Source: Gemmatimonadota bacterium (lineage in GTDB: Bacteria > Gemmatimonadota > Gemmatimonadetes > Gemmatimonadales > Gemmatimonadaceae). From it: 64,000 nucleotides of DNA. A program made the position numbers and the translations under genes. The stretch covers positions 868,001 through 932,000 of the forward strand of contig JAIUOB010000002.1 of the NCBI GenBank assembly GCA_020161135.1. Direction: 5' to 3'. This document shows, piece after piece, positions 54,270 through 62,431 of the stretch. Below the pieces are notes generated by a model. It searched no databases and had not been told where the DNA came from. It saw nothing but the letters and a program-made list of their open reading frames with translations. Numbering within the stretch: position 1 is the first letter of the stretch; every line of letters begins with the position of its first letter.

Positions 54270-54662
54270 CTACGCCACCGTGTGCGTCGCGGTGATGATG
54301 CTCTTGAGACCGCCGCGCACCTTGAAGTCCCCCACCACGGTCATCGCGCGCGGCGCGCACGCCGCGACGAGGTCGTCGAGGATGCGGTTCACGACGCGCT
54401 CGTAGAAGATCCCGTCGTTGCGGAAACTCCAGAAGTAGAGCTTGAGGCTCTTGAGCTCGAGGCAGGTCGCGCCGGGCGTGTACGTGATGCGGATGGTCGC
54501 GAAGTCGGGCGCGCCGCCTTCGAGGAGCTTGAGCTCCACCGCATCGGTCTCGACGCCGCCGAGGGGGCACAGCGACGTGAATTCATCGGTTTCCATGTAG
54601 ATCTCGTACGCCCGGTCGGCGTACGGATTCGGAAACGTTTCCAGCAACTCGGGCTTGGGCAT
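54270..54662 (-). CDS. queF: NADPH-dependent 7-cyano-7-deazaguanine reductase QueF
   Basis: Predicted 130-residue short-form (unimodular) QueF, which reduces preQ0 to preQ1 in queuosine synthesis. Nucleophile Cys32 is in FTSLCPLGG; the PDFATIRITY strand is at 52-61; the QueF signature CLELKSLKLYFWSFRN is at 67-82; Glu88 follows in IFYE. Compared with the usual C-P-x-T-G-Q-P-D loop, about 14 residues are inserted between CPLGG and PDFAT. The rest of the fold is intact, so the enzyme is probably active. It starts at ATG 54662. Confidence 0.88.
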   Translation of the reverse strand: MPKPELLETFPNPYADRAYEIYMETDEFTSLCPLGGVETDAVELKLLEGGAPDFATIRITYTPGATCLELKSLKLYFWSFRNDGIFYERVVNRILDDLVAACAPRAMTVVGDFKVRGGLKSIITATHTVA

Positions 54663-54754
54663 GGCCGAAAGTTAACTCGCCCGGGCCGCGCGAATCACCC
54701 GCACAGCAGCGGCGCATCAGTCGCGCAGCGGCGGCCCAGCGGCCGCGTCTCAGC

Positions 54755-55681
54755 TCAGCTCAGCTTGCGGAGCCGCGCACTCCACTCGTCGAGCAGCAGC
54801 CGCTCGGCCGGCGTGAGGCTCGTCATCCCTTCCGCCGCGATCTTGTCGAGCACGGCGTCGAGGGCCGTGTGCGCGGCCGGGGCGGCCGTCGCCGCCGGTG
54901 TGGGGGCCGGCGTGGGGCGCTGCACCTGCGGACGCACGCGCGCCATGGCGGCCTTGCTCTGCGCAACGATGTCGTCGACCTCGCGCTCGCGCGGCCGGCT
55001 GCTCTTGGGCACCGCCCGCGGCGGCTCGTCGCCGTAGTCGGGGGCCGACGCGATGCCGCGCCGGAAGCGGTGGAAGCTCCCCGCGCCGGGCGCGCGCAGG
55101 TACAGCCACCCGGCCGCCATGCCGCCGAGGTGCGCCGCATACGCGGTACCACCGACGCTCCCGGCCTCGACCATCGCCATGGTGATGTTGATGAGCGCCA
55201 TGAACACCACGAGCCAGCGCACCTTCATCGGCACGACGCCGAAGAAGAGCACCTCGTCTTCGGGCCAGCGACTGGCGTACGCCACCGCCACGCCAAGGAT
55301 GGCGGCCGACGCCCCCACGAGAATGCTCCCCTCGCGCTGCAGCGCGTAGTGCAGCGCCCACCCGCCGAGCCCACACCAGAGGTAGAACCAGGTGAACGTG
55401 CTCGCGCCCCACGCCCGCTCGACGCGTGGCCCGAAGATCCACAGCGTCCACATGTTGAGCAGCAGGTGCATCAGGTCGGCGTGCACGAACATGTACGTCA
55501 CGACCGTCCACAACGACCGCGATGCGAGGTCGCCCGGCGCGTAGCCGAACCAGCGCGCCATGTTGGCGTCGCCCACCAGCGTGGCCTGCACGAAGTACAC
55601 GCCCACGCACAACCCGATCAGCCACCAGACGGCGACGGGGCTGCGGGGCGGCTCGAACTCGTCGTAGGTGGCGAAGGACAT
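54755..55681 (-). CDS. Rhomboid family intramembrane serine protease
   Basis: Predicted 308-residue polytopic protease. Membrane helices fill residues about 16-195. The active-site serine is Ser125 in VGASAAILG and the histidine is His184 in AAHLGGMAAG; HADLMHLLLNM near 67-77 is the oxyanion-region motif, and W-x-R is replaced by GPRVERAWG. A cytoplasmic tail of about 110 residues, Pro- and Arg-rich, ends with a helical segment SLTPAERLLLDEWSARLRKL seen in many rhomboids. ATG 55681 is chosen because the conserved N-terminus follows. Substrate unknown. Confidence 0.9.
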   Translation of the reverse strand: MSFATYDEFEPPRSPVAVWWLIGLCVGVYFVQATLVGDANMARWFGYAPGDLASRSLWTVVTYMFVHADLMHLLLNMWTLWIFGPRVERAWGASTFTWFYLWCGLGGWALHYALQREGSILVGASAAILGVAVAYASRWPEDEVLFFGVVPMKVRWLVVFMALINITMAMVEAGSVGGTAYAAHLGGMAAGWLYLRAPGAGSFHRFRRGIASAPDYGDEPPRAVPKSSRPREREVDDIVAQSKAAMARVRPQVQRPTPAPTPAATAAPAAHTALDAVLDKIAAEGMTSLTPAERLLLDEWSARLRKLS

Positions 55682-55759
55682 GGCGGACAGCGAGCGGGAG
55701 CGGAAACGCGCGAAAGGGGCGGGGCAGAACGAATGACGCTGCGACCCGCCAGACACGAC

Positions 55760-56830
55760 CTACGCGAGCGCCGTCATGACGATGCGTTCGCACAGGACCG
55801 GAAACAAGACGCCGGCTGCGGCCGCCGCCTGCGGGATGAGACTGGTCGGCGTCATCCCCGGCAACGTGTTTGCTTCGAGACACCACGGCTGCCCCGCAGG
55901 GTCCAGCCGGAAGTCGATGCGGGCGTAGCCGCGCAGCGCGAGCGCGTCGAAGGCGCGGCGTGCCTGGTCGGCCAGCATTGCCTGCACCCCCGAGTCGAGC
56001 GGCGCGACGAACTCGCGCGCCATCCCCGGCGTGTACTTGCACTCGTAGTCGTACAGCTCCTTCACCGGCTCGATCTCGATGGCGGGCAGCACCTGCTCGC
56101 CCAGGATGCCGACGGTCAGCTCCCGGCCGGGGACGAACGCCTCGATCATCACCTCGTCGTCGTAGCGGAACGCCTCGGCCACCGCGGCGGCCAGGGCACC
56201 GGGCTCGCGGACGATCGACAGCCCCACCGTGCTCCCCTGCTTGCTCGGCTTGACCACCACAGGCCAGCCGAGCTGTGCGCCCACCGCCTCGGCGTCGAGC
56301 GCCGTCGCGTCGTGGGCCGCGGCAGCCGCTGCCATGATCCAGTCGGCCGTGGACACACCGGCCGCCCGCATGAGGACCTTGGAGAGGTGCTTGTCCATGG
56401 CCAGCGCGCTCCCGAGGTGGCCGCTCCCGGTGTAGCGAACGCCGGCCAGGTCGAAAAGCGCCTGCACCGTGCCGTCCTCCCCCTGCCCACCGTGCAGCGC
56501 AAGGAACACACAATCGGCAGTCACCACGGCGGGGTGCATGGCGAGCGTGGGAGACAGCGAGCGGCGCCCCAGCCCCGCCAGCGCCTCGAGCGACGGGGGC
56601 GCGCTGCCCACGCCGGCGGCCAGCAGCGCCGCCTCCTGCGCGGGGGTGAGCACGTGCTCCTCCGCCGGATCGAGGCAGGTGACCGTGTGTCCACGCTCCC
56701 GGAGCGCCACGGCGATGCGGAGGCCGGAGGACAGCGAGACCTCGCGTTCGGCCGAGACGCCGCCGAGGAGGACGGTGATGCGGAGCGGCGCGACGGGGGC
56801 GCCCGCGTCGGTGGGGGCGTGCTGGCTCAT
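55760..56830 (-). CDS. ddl: D-alanine--D-alanine ligase
   Basis: Predicted 356-residue ATP-grasp enzyme making D-Ala-D-Ala for peptidoglycan. The N-terminal domain has LLGGVSAEREVSLSSG near 21-36 and LHGGQGEDGTVQALFDLAG near 113. The ATP-grasp part shows YTGSGHLGSALAMDKHLSK, WPVVVKPSKQGSTVGLSIV, MIEAFVPGRELTVGIL and the terminal ARIDFRLDPAGQPWCLEANT, then LPGMTPTSLIPQAA. All classic Ddl motifs are present and the length is normal. ATG 56830 starts the conserved region. It is an isolated gene here, not part of a dcw cluster. Confidence 0.93.
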   Translation of the reverse strand: MSQHAPTDAGAPVAPLRITVLLGGVSAEREVSLSSGLRIAVALRERGHTVTCLDPAEEHVLTPAQEAALLAAGVGSAPPSLEALAGLGRRSLSPTLAMHPAVVTADCVFLALHGGQGEDGTVQALFDLAGVRYTGSGHLGSALAMDKHLSKVLMRAAGVSTADWIMAAAAAAHDATALDAEAVGAQLGWPVVVKPSKQGSTVGLSIVREPGALAAAVAEAFRYDDEVMIEAFVPGRELTVGILGEQVLPAIEIEPVKELYDYECKYTPGMAREFVAPLDSGVQAMLADQARRAFDALALRGYARIDFRLDPAGQPWCLEANTLPGMTPTSLIPQAAAAAGVLFPVLCERIVMTALA

Positions 56831-56855
56831 GGGCCCAAAGGTAGTGAAGCGCAGC

Positions 56856-56928
56856 GGGGTCAGAGTTGGGGTCGGAGTTGGGGTCAGAGTTGGGGTCAGA
56901 GTCCAGCTCTGACCCCAACTCTGACCCC
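56856..56928. repeat. GACTCTGACCCC-type array with hairpin, copy 2
   Basis: Four GGGGTC(A/G)GAGTT-type 12-mers lead into the hairpin GGGGTCAGAG, loop TCCAG, CTCTGACCCC, followed by one AACTCTGACCCC unit. It is 25 nt upstream of the ligase start and shares unit and stem with the array at 38362-38446, but the loop differs. The remaining 120 nt up to the lipoprotein gene hold nothing else recognised. Confidence 0.85.
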
Positions 56929-57050
56929 GTAGGCCGTTGGTGACGCCCGTCCCTCGCCGCGGGTACTGCCCCACGAGAGGTCCACCGGACCCGTTGCTCA
57001 TCAGCACGCTTACGCAACCGCCCGCGACTGGGCGACCGAGAACAACACAG

Positions 57051-57488
57051 ATGCGCCACTTCAGCACCACCTTCAAGACACGCGGCCGGTACGCCGCCAT
57101 GGCCGCCGGCCTCGCCCTCACGCTCGTCGCCTGCAACAGCAACGACGCCGCCGCGCCGACCACCCCGCGGCCCAGTCAGGGCATCGTGGCCGGCACCCTC
57201 GAGGCCACCGCCGCCAAGCCCACGCTCACCCTGCGCAACACGACCGAATTCGTCGTGGGGTACATGGTGGTCGACAAGGACATGGCGACCGTCGCCCTCT
57301 TCCCGCCGTGCGGGCAGAATTGCCCCACCATCGTCCAGGGGCAGCAGGCCACGGTCGACTACAGTCGCATCGCGGGCTACACCGAGCGCTCCACCGAGGC
57401 CATCGTCATGTGGTGGACCTACCAGCGCGCCGCCGACGGCACGCTCGCGCCCACCGGTGGCGTGAACAGCACCCGCGTCCGCCTCTGA
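57051..57488 (+). CDS. Small lipoprotein of unknown function
   Basis: Predicted 145-residue protein with a lipobox (LTLVACNS, Cys near residue 28). The mature region is short and beta-rich: LRNTTEFVVGYMVVDKDMATV, here cut, PCGQNCPTI with two close cysteines, and STEAIVMWWTYQRA. No family is recognised. ATG 57051 begins a standard signal peptide. It ends 18 nt before the ECF sigma factor gene and may be the first gene of that operon. Confidence 0.65.
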   Translation: MRHFSTTFKTRGRYAAMAAGLALTLVACNSNDAAAPTTPRPSQGIVAGTLEATAAKPTLTLRNTTEFVVGYMVVDKDMATVALFPPCGQNCPTIVQGQQATVDYSRIAGYTERSTEAIVMWWTYQRAADGTLAPTGGVNSTRVRL

Positions 57489-57506
57489 TCGCACGGCGAC
57501 GCCGGA

Positions 57507-58133
57507 ATGTCCTCAGCATCCGGCGTCGCCCCGCACCGCATTCCCTCGCCCTCGCCCCTCGCTCCCGTGTCCACCCTCGACGCCGCCACGCTGCGCCTCG
57601 TGCTGCTGCAGGCCCGCGCCGGCGACCGCGCCAGCTTCGCGCGGTTGGTGGAGCACTACTATCCGCGCGCGCTCCGCTTCGCGTTGCAGATGGTGCGTCG
57701 GCGTGCCGACGCCGAGGAAGCGGTGCAGGATGCCTTCCTGCGCGTCCACGATCACCTCGCCTCGTTCCGCGAGGACGCGCCCTTCGACCCGTGGTTCTTC
57801 CGCATCCTCGGCAACCGCTGCCGCACGCTGCTCGCCAAGCGCAAGCGGCACGAGGAGACGATCGACTACGGTGACCTGCCGCTCGATGCCGCCGCCGCCG
57901 GCAGCACCGATGGTGATGTGCTCAGCGAGGTGTTCACGCGCGAGGTGCATCGCGCGCTGGCCTCACTGCCCCCTGAACAGCGCGAAGCGTTCCTGCTTCG
58001 CCACGTGAACGACATGGACTACGAAGAGATGAGCCTCGTGACCGGCGCCAAGGGTTCGACGCTCCGCATGCGCGTGAAGCGCGCCATCGACACGCTCCGT
58101 GTCCATCTGCAGGAGGGTGCCGTCCGTGAATGA
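57507..58133 (+). CDS. ECF-type RNA polymerase sigma factor
   Basis: Predicted 208-residue sigma factor. Region 2 covers about residues 45-110 (FARLVEHYYPRALRFALQMV, ADAEEAVQDAFLRVHDHLAS, PWFFRILGNRCRTLL). Region 4 covers about 145-200 (LASLPPEQREAFLLRHVNDM, YEEMSLVTGAKGSTLRMRVK). The first 20 residues are Pro/Ser-rich, so translation may really begin at a downstream GTG. Its end overlaps the next gene by 8 nt, pairing it with a membrane-spanning partner, the usual anti-sigma position. Confidence 0.9.
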   Translation: MSSASGVAPHRIPSPSPLAPVSTLDAATLRLVLLQARAGDRASFARLVEHYYPRALRFALQMVRRRADAEEAVQDAFLRVHDHLASFREDAPFDPWFFRILGNRCRTLLAKRKRHEETIDYGDLPLDAAAAGSTDGDVLSEVFTREVHRALASLPPEQREAFLLRHVNDMDYEEMSLVTGAKGSTLRMRVKRAIDTLRVHLQEGAVRE

Positions 58134-58842
58134 TCCGCGTTCGCCCCTGCCGGGTGGCCTGCCCCCCGATTCCGACGACGAGCTGCTGCTGCGCCAGGTG
58201 CGCGCGGTGCTCACCCCCATGCCCACGGTCGATCGGCGCGCCATCGCGCAGATCCTGTCCGCGGTGGCCGAGAAGGAGCGCGCCCCGCGTCGCACGCTGC
58301 GCGCCCGACTGGGGCTGCAGTGGGACGCGGCGCTCGAGTGGTGGCGCTTCAGCGTGCCGCCGTTCGCACGCGGCTCCGCACTCGTGACCGCGGCCCTCGT
58401 GGTGGGCTTCGTGGTGCGGGGTACCGTCATGGATGGCACGTCCGCCAACGGCACGTCGCGCGCGACGCCGAGCGCCACCGTCGCCAGCGCGCCGGGTGCC
58501 GCGTCCCCGACGATCGCGGCGCCCTCAGCCACCACGCTGCAGGCCGCCGCGTCCGACCCCGAGGCACGCATGGTGCCGGTACAGTTCCTGCTCGATGCGC
58601 GCGAAGTGAGCGGCGCCGCCTCGGTGAGCCTCGTGGGCGACTTCAACGACTGGGATGCACAGGCCACCCCGCTGCAGCGTGATGCGGGCGCCTGGACGGT
58701 CACACTGCCCATCACGCCCGGGCGTCATGTCTACGCCTTCGTCGTCGATGGGGAACGCTGGGTCGCCGATCCGCGCGCGCCGCGCGCGCCCGACGCCGAC
58801 TTCGGTCGCCCCGGCTCCGTCGTCATCGTGCAGACACCGTGA
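58126..58842 (+). CDS. Candidate anti-sigma factor with CBM48 / glycogen-binding domain
   Basis: Predicted 238-residue membrane protein. A cytoplasmic N-terminal region of about 80 residues (LLLRQVRAVLTPMPTVDRRA) is followed by one membrane helix near 85-105 (FARGSALVTAALVVGFVV), an Ala/Ser/Thr linker and a C-terminal CBM48 (AMPK-beta-like) fold: VSLVGDFNDWDAQATPLQRD, WTVTLPITPGRHVYAFVVDG, then ERWVADPRAP. The CBM48 faces the periplasm and could sense glycans. GTG 58126 has AGGAGGGTG upstream and overlaps the sigma gene. The anti-sigma role follows from position; no zinc anti-sigma motif is seen. Confidence 0.78.
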   Translation: MNDPRSPLPGGLPPDSDDELLLRQVRAVLTPMPTVDRRAIAQILSAVAEKERAPRRTLRARLGLQWDAALEWWRFSVPPFARGSALVTAALVVGFVVRGTVMDGTSANGTSRATPSATVASAPGAASPTIAAPSATTLQAAASDPEARMVPVQFLLDAREVSGAASVSLVGDFNDWDAQATPLQRDAGAWTVTLPITPGRHVYAFVVDGERWVADPRAPRAPDADFGRPGSVVIVQTP

Positions 58843-59588
58843 GGAACCCGATGACGTACTCGACGATGATGCGACACCCCACCGGTCGCGCGCCCGGGCG
58901 ACGCCTGACCCAGCGTGCGCATGCCGCGGCGGTCGGCGCGCTCCTGCTGCTTGCCGCCGCCACGCGCAGCGCGTCCGCCCAGCAGGCCGATGCGGCGCCG
59001 TTCGATGCCATCACCGATGTCGATGCGCGCGGCGCGATTCGCACGATGATCGCCGATGCCGCCGCCCGCGGCCTTCCCACGGCGCCGCTTGTGACGAAGG
59101 TGCGCGAGGGCGTGGCCAAGCGAGCCGCCCCCGATCGCATTCGGGTCGCCACAGCCACGCTCGTCGACCGACTCACGGCCGCAGCCGCGGCCCTCGCGCC
59201 CACGCGCGCCGCGGATGAACTCACGGCCGGTGCCGATGCGCTGCAGGCCGGCGTGTCCACCGCCACGCTGCGCGACCTGCGCAAGCTGTGGCCCAATCGC
59301 TCGCTCACCGTCCCCTTGGGTGTGTTGGCCGAGATGGTCGCCAACGGCGTGTCCCACGCGAACGCGACGCGGCGGGTGCGCGAGCTGCTCGCACGCGGGG
59401 CGACCACGACACAGGTGGCGGCGATGGGCACCAGCGTCCAGGCCGATATCGCGGCGGGACTCGCGCCGGATGCGGCCATGGAGCTACGCTCCAAGGGTGT
59501 GCTCTCCGTCATCCAGGCCAACGAAGCCTTCACCGCCGGCATCGGCATCGCCGCACCCACACGCGTCCGGCCTCCGGTCAAGAAGTAG
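58839..59588 (+). CDS. Exported hypothetical protein of the ECF operon
   Basis: Predicted 249-residue protein with signal peptide ending SASAQQ. The mature part is helical and Ala/Leu/Val-rich, with possible repeats around TLRDLRKLWPNRSLTVPLGV and LLARGATTTQVAAMG. No family is recognised. The start is GTG 58839 in a GTGA overlap with the previous stop; ATG 58851 is an alternative. Order suggests it belongs to the output of the ECF system. Confidence 0.65.
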   Translation: MRNPMTYSTMMRHPTGRAPGRRLTQRAHAAAVGALLLLAAATRSASAQQADAAPFDAITDVDARGAIRTMIADAAARGLPTAPLVTKVREGVAKRAAPDRIRVATATLVDRLTAAAAALAPTRAADELTAGADALQAGVSTATLRDLRKLWPNRSLTVPLGVLAEMVANGVSHANATRRVRELLARGATTTQVAAMGTSVQADIAAGLAPDAAMELRSKGVLSVIQANEAFTAGIGIAAPTRVRPPVKK

Positions 59589-59601
59589 ACCCGCGCGCTG
59601 G

Positions 59602-60819
59602 GTGGCGCGGGTCGTGCTGACCGTGCCGCTCGTCGCGTCGATCATCGCACCGTCGGCGCGCGCGCAACGCGCGCCGACGCGCACCCAGGCGTGGCTCGAT
59701 GTCGGCAGCGCGCAGGTGCGCCAGCCGGAGAGCGACACGCGCATGACCGGGTCGGCGGGCGGCGGCGTGTGGCATCAGCGGGGCACGCTCGCTCTCATCG
59801 GCGAAGGCGCGATGAGCTTTGCGAGCGACAGCCTCGCCGCCGCGCAGCTCGTGCTGCGCACCGCGTGGGCACCGCGCACCACGCTTGGGTGGCTGGGCGC
59901 CGCGCGCACCGACCTCGATCTCGTCGCCACGACCGTGGGGCTCGTCATGCCGGGGCGCAGCGGGACGCGCAGCGCGTCGCTGCAGCAGTCGTTGCAGCGC
60001 GGGCCCGTCACGCTCAGTGCACACGGCGGGCTGGGCACGACCTCTCGTTTCGGCGCCGCGTTCGAGGGGCACGCGTTCGGCGCGGCGCTCGCCGCACAGC
60101 ATCGCGGATGGGAGCTGCGCGCGCACGCGCAACGCAGTGCCACCGACGACTGGCAGCTCATGGAGGCCGCGCGTTTCGGATTGCGGCGGCAGGCCGCGAT
60201 GTACGTGATGGACGACCACGGCGGCGCGCTGGCGTGGCGTGGCACGGTGGCGGGCCATGCGGTGGGCGTGCAGGCGTCGCGGACGTGGCGCGATGCGCGC
60301 TACCCGACGTTCGGCAAGGCGCGTGTCGATGCGGCGTCGGTCTCGTGGCAGTTCACGAGCGCGCTGTTGCTGGTCGCCCAGGCGGGCGAGCAACTGGCCG
60401 ATGTGGTGCGAGGCGTGCCGCAGGCCCGCTATGTGGGCGCGAGTGTGCGATGGATTCCGTCGCGCACACCGCGCGCGACCGCACGCGCCGCCGACGGCGT
60501 GACGCCCGCGAACGCCGACGCGCTCCCCGTGCTGCGCGCCGGTGAGGTGCAACTCGTGCGCGATGCGAGCGGCGGAGCGCTGCAGCTCTCCATCGACGCG
60601 CCGGCCGGCAGCGTGGTGGAGGTCGCGTGCAGCGCGACCGAGTGGGCCCCCGTGGCCGTCGCGCACGACGGCGCGCGCTTCACCCACCGCCTCGTGCTGC
60701 CGCGCGGCACGCACAAGGTGGCCGTGCGCGTGGGCGGCGGCGCGTGGCGCGCACCGCGCGGACTGGCCGCCGTCGACGACGGCTTCGGCGGGACGGCGGG
60801 CGTGGTGGTGGTGCCGTAG
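59602..60819 (+). CDS. Outer-membrane barrel-like protein with C-terminal CBM48-like domain
   Basis: Predicted 405-residue exported protein; the start is GTG 59602, 13 nt after the upstream stop, with a signal peptide ending SARAQ. Residues 30-300 show alternating beta strands typical of a barrel (AWLDVGSAQVRQPESDTRMT, ASVSWQFTSALLLVAQAGEQ). The last 85 residues look like a divergent AMPK-beta/CBM48 module: VVEVACSATEWAPVAVAHDG, RFTHRLVLPRGTHKVAVRVG, then WRAP and a terminal VVVVP strand. The N-terminal start is uncertain. The same module ends the neighbouring anti-sigma candidate, which suggests that both recognise the same glycan. Confidence 0.65.
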   Translation: MARVVLTVPLVASIIAPSARAQRAPTRTQAWLDVGSAQVRQPESDTRMTGSAGGGVWHQRGTLALIGEGAMSFASDSLAAAQLVLRTAWAPRTTLGWLGAARTDLDLVATTVGLVMPGRSGTRSASLQQSLQRGPVTLSAHGGLGTTSRFGAAFEGHAFGAALAAQHRGWELRAHAQRSATDDWQLMEAARFGLRRQAAMYVMDDHGGALAWRGTVAGHAVGVQASRTWRDARYPTFGKARVDAASVSWQFTSALLLVAQAGEQLADVVRGVPQARYVGASVRWIPSRTPRATARAADGVTPANADALPVLRAGEVQLVRDASGGALQLSIDAPAGSVVEVACSATEWAPVAVAHDGARFTHRLVLPRGTHKVAVRVGGGAWRAPRGLAAVDDGFGGTAGVVVVP

Positions 60820-60877
60820 GCAGAAGGACGAAGGGAGAAGGAGGACGGAGCGCACCGTCGACCTTCTCCCTTTCTGC
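60820..60877. terminator. Convergent terminator hairpin
   Basis: GCAGAAGGACGAAGGGAGAAGG (two bases shortened here for length: 60820-60841) pairs with CCTTCTCCCTTTCTGC at 60862-60877, leaving six unpaired bases in the left arm. It separates two convergent genes and includes short T-rich runs on the plus strand, so it can terminate both. Confidence 0.6.
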
Positions 60878-60910
60878 TTGGCCCTTCACCCTGATCCGTA
60901 CACGCCGCTT

Positions 60911-62377
60911 CTACCGGTGCATCAGGTACTCCAGCACGTCGAACCGCGTCACGATCCCTTCCACGCGGCCATCGCGCCGCACGAGTACCGCGCGGTTCGA
61001 CTTGCTCAGCAGCTTCGCCACGCTCTCCACCGGCTGGTCGTGCTCGACCATCGGGAACGGCTGGTCCATCACGTCGCTCACCGTCTGGTCGAGCACCTTC
61101 GGCTCGGCCAGTGAGCGCGTCGTGAGCAGCGACTCCGACACGCTGCCCACGCACACCGTGCCGTCCATGACCGGCACCTGCGACACGTCGTGCAGCGACA
61201 GCAGCCCAATGGCCTGACGCACCGTGGTGCCGGGCGTGACGCTCACGATGGTGGGCGCGGTGTCGCTCTTGTTGCCCAGCACCTGCGCGATGTGCGACGG
61301 CGGCGCGTCGAGCAACTGGTTCTCCCGCATCCACTCGTCGTTGAACACCTTGCTGAGGTAGCGCTCGCCGGTGTCGCACAGGAACGTCACCACCAGCGCG
61401 TTCGGGTCGTCGAGCCGGCGCGCGACCGTGAGTGCGGCGTGCGCGATCATCCCCGCGCTGCCGCCCACGAAGATGCCTTCCTCACGCGTGAGGCGCCGCG
61501 CGACCGTGAATGCATCCTTGTCGCTCACCGAGATGAACTCGTCGATGACACTCATGTCGAGCGTCGCCGGCACGCAGTCCTGCCCCACCCCCTCCACCTT
61601 GTACGGCGCACCCGTCGGGTGTCCCTCACCCTTCGTGCGCCACAGCTCGGCCAGCACGCTCCCCTGCGGGTCGGCAGCGATGATCTTGATGTTCGGATTC
61701 ATCGCCTTGAGGTAGCGCGCCGTGCCGGAGATCGTGCCGCCTGTGCCGGCGCCGGCCACGAAGTGTGTGATGCGCCCCTGCGTCTGCTCCCACAGCTCGG
61801 GCCCGGTGGTGGCCACGTGCGCCGCCGGATTGGCCGCGTTCTCAAACTGCCCCGCGAGCACCGCGCCCGGCGTTTCCGCGACGATGCGCTTGGCCATCTG
61901 CACGTAGTGCTGCGGATGGTCCGGACCGACGGCCGTGGGCGTAATGATGACCTGCGCCCCGAAGGCCCGCAGCAGCCGCACCTTCTCCTGGCTCATCTTG
62001 TCTGGCATGGTGAAGATGCACTTGTAGCCCTTGAGCGCGGCCGCGATGGCGATGCCGACACCCGTGTTGCCGCTCGTCGCCTCGACAATGGTCCCGCCGG
62101 GCTTGAGCGTGCCGGCCGCCTCGTGGGCCTCGATCATCGGCAGGCCGATGCGATCCTTCACGCTCCCACCGGGGTTGAAGAAGTCGGCCTTGCCGTAGAT
62201 CGGCGTCCGGATCCCCTTCGCGAGGCGGGACAGGCGTATCAGGGGCGTCCACCCGATCGTCTCGAGGACGTTCTCGTAGGGACGGCGATGCCGGAGGTGT
62301 TCCTCAGACGTGGGCGTCGAAGCGCCTGGCGCCGCAGCCGTGGCTGCAGCCGCAGTGGATGCGAGAGTCGTGGCCAT
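60911..62377 (-). CDS. Cystathionine beta-synthase-like PLP enzyme with CBS pair
   Basis: Predicted 488-residue cytoplasmic enzyme of the cysteine synthase/CBS family. PLP lysine is Lys74 in NPGGSVKDRIG; the substrate loop TSGNTGVGIA is near 103; the phosphate cradle GAGTGGTISGTARYL is near 211. Two CBS domains at about 365-488 (VTPGTTVRQAIGLLSLHDVS, VEHDQPVESVAKLLSKSNRA) suggest adenosyl-ligand regulation. The order catalytic domain then CBS pair is that of eukaryotic CBS, without a haem domain. Product could be cystathionine or cysteine. ATG 62377 follows a GGGGG stretch and is divergent, with 54 nt, from the next gene. Confidence 0.9.
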   Translation of the reverse strand: MATTLASTAAAATAAAPGASTPTSEEHLRHRRPYENVLETIGWTPLIRLSRLAKGIRTPIYGKADFFNPGGSVKDRIGLPMIEAHEAAGTLKPGGTIVEATSGNTGVGIAIAAALKGYKCIFTMPDKMSQEKVRLLRAFGAQVIITPTAVGPDHPQHYVQMAKRIVAETPGAVLAGQFENAANPAAHVATTGPELWEQTQGRITHFVAGAGTGGTISGTARYLKAMNPNIKIIAADPQGSVLAELWRTKGEGHPTGAPYKVEGVGQDCVPATLDMSVIDEFISVSDKDAFTVARRLTREEGIFVGGSAGMIAHAALTVARRLDDPNALVVTFLCDTGERYLSKVFNDEWMRENQLLDAPPSHIAQVLGNKSDTAPTIVSVTPGTTVRQAIGLLSLHDVSQVPVMDGTVCVGSVSESLLTTRSLAEPKVLDQTVSDVMDQPFPMVEHDQPVESVAKLLSKSNRAVLVRRDGRVEGIVTRFDVLEYLMHR

Positions 62378-62431
62378 CCCCCAATCTACCCGCCGTTGTC
62401 CCTCGGCACCTTTCCCCGCCATCGTTCCCGC

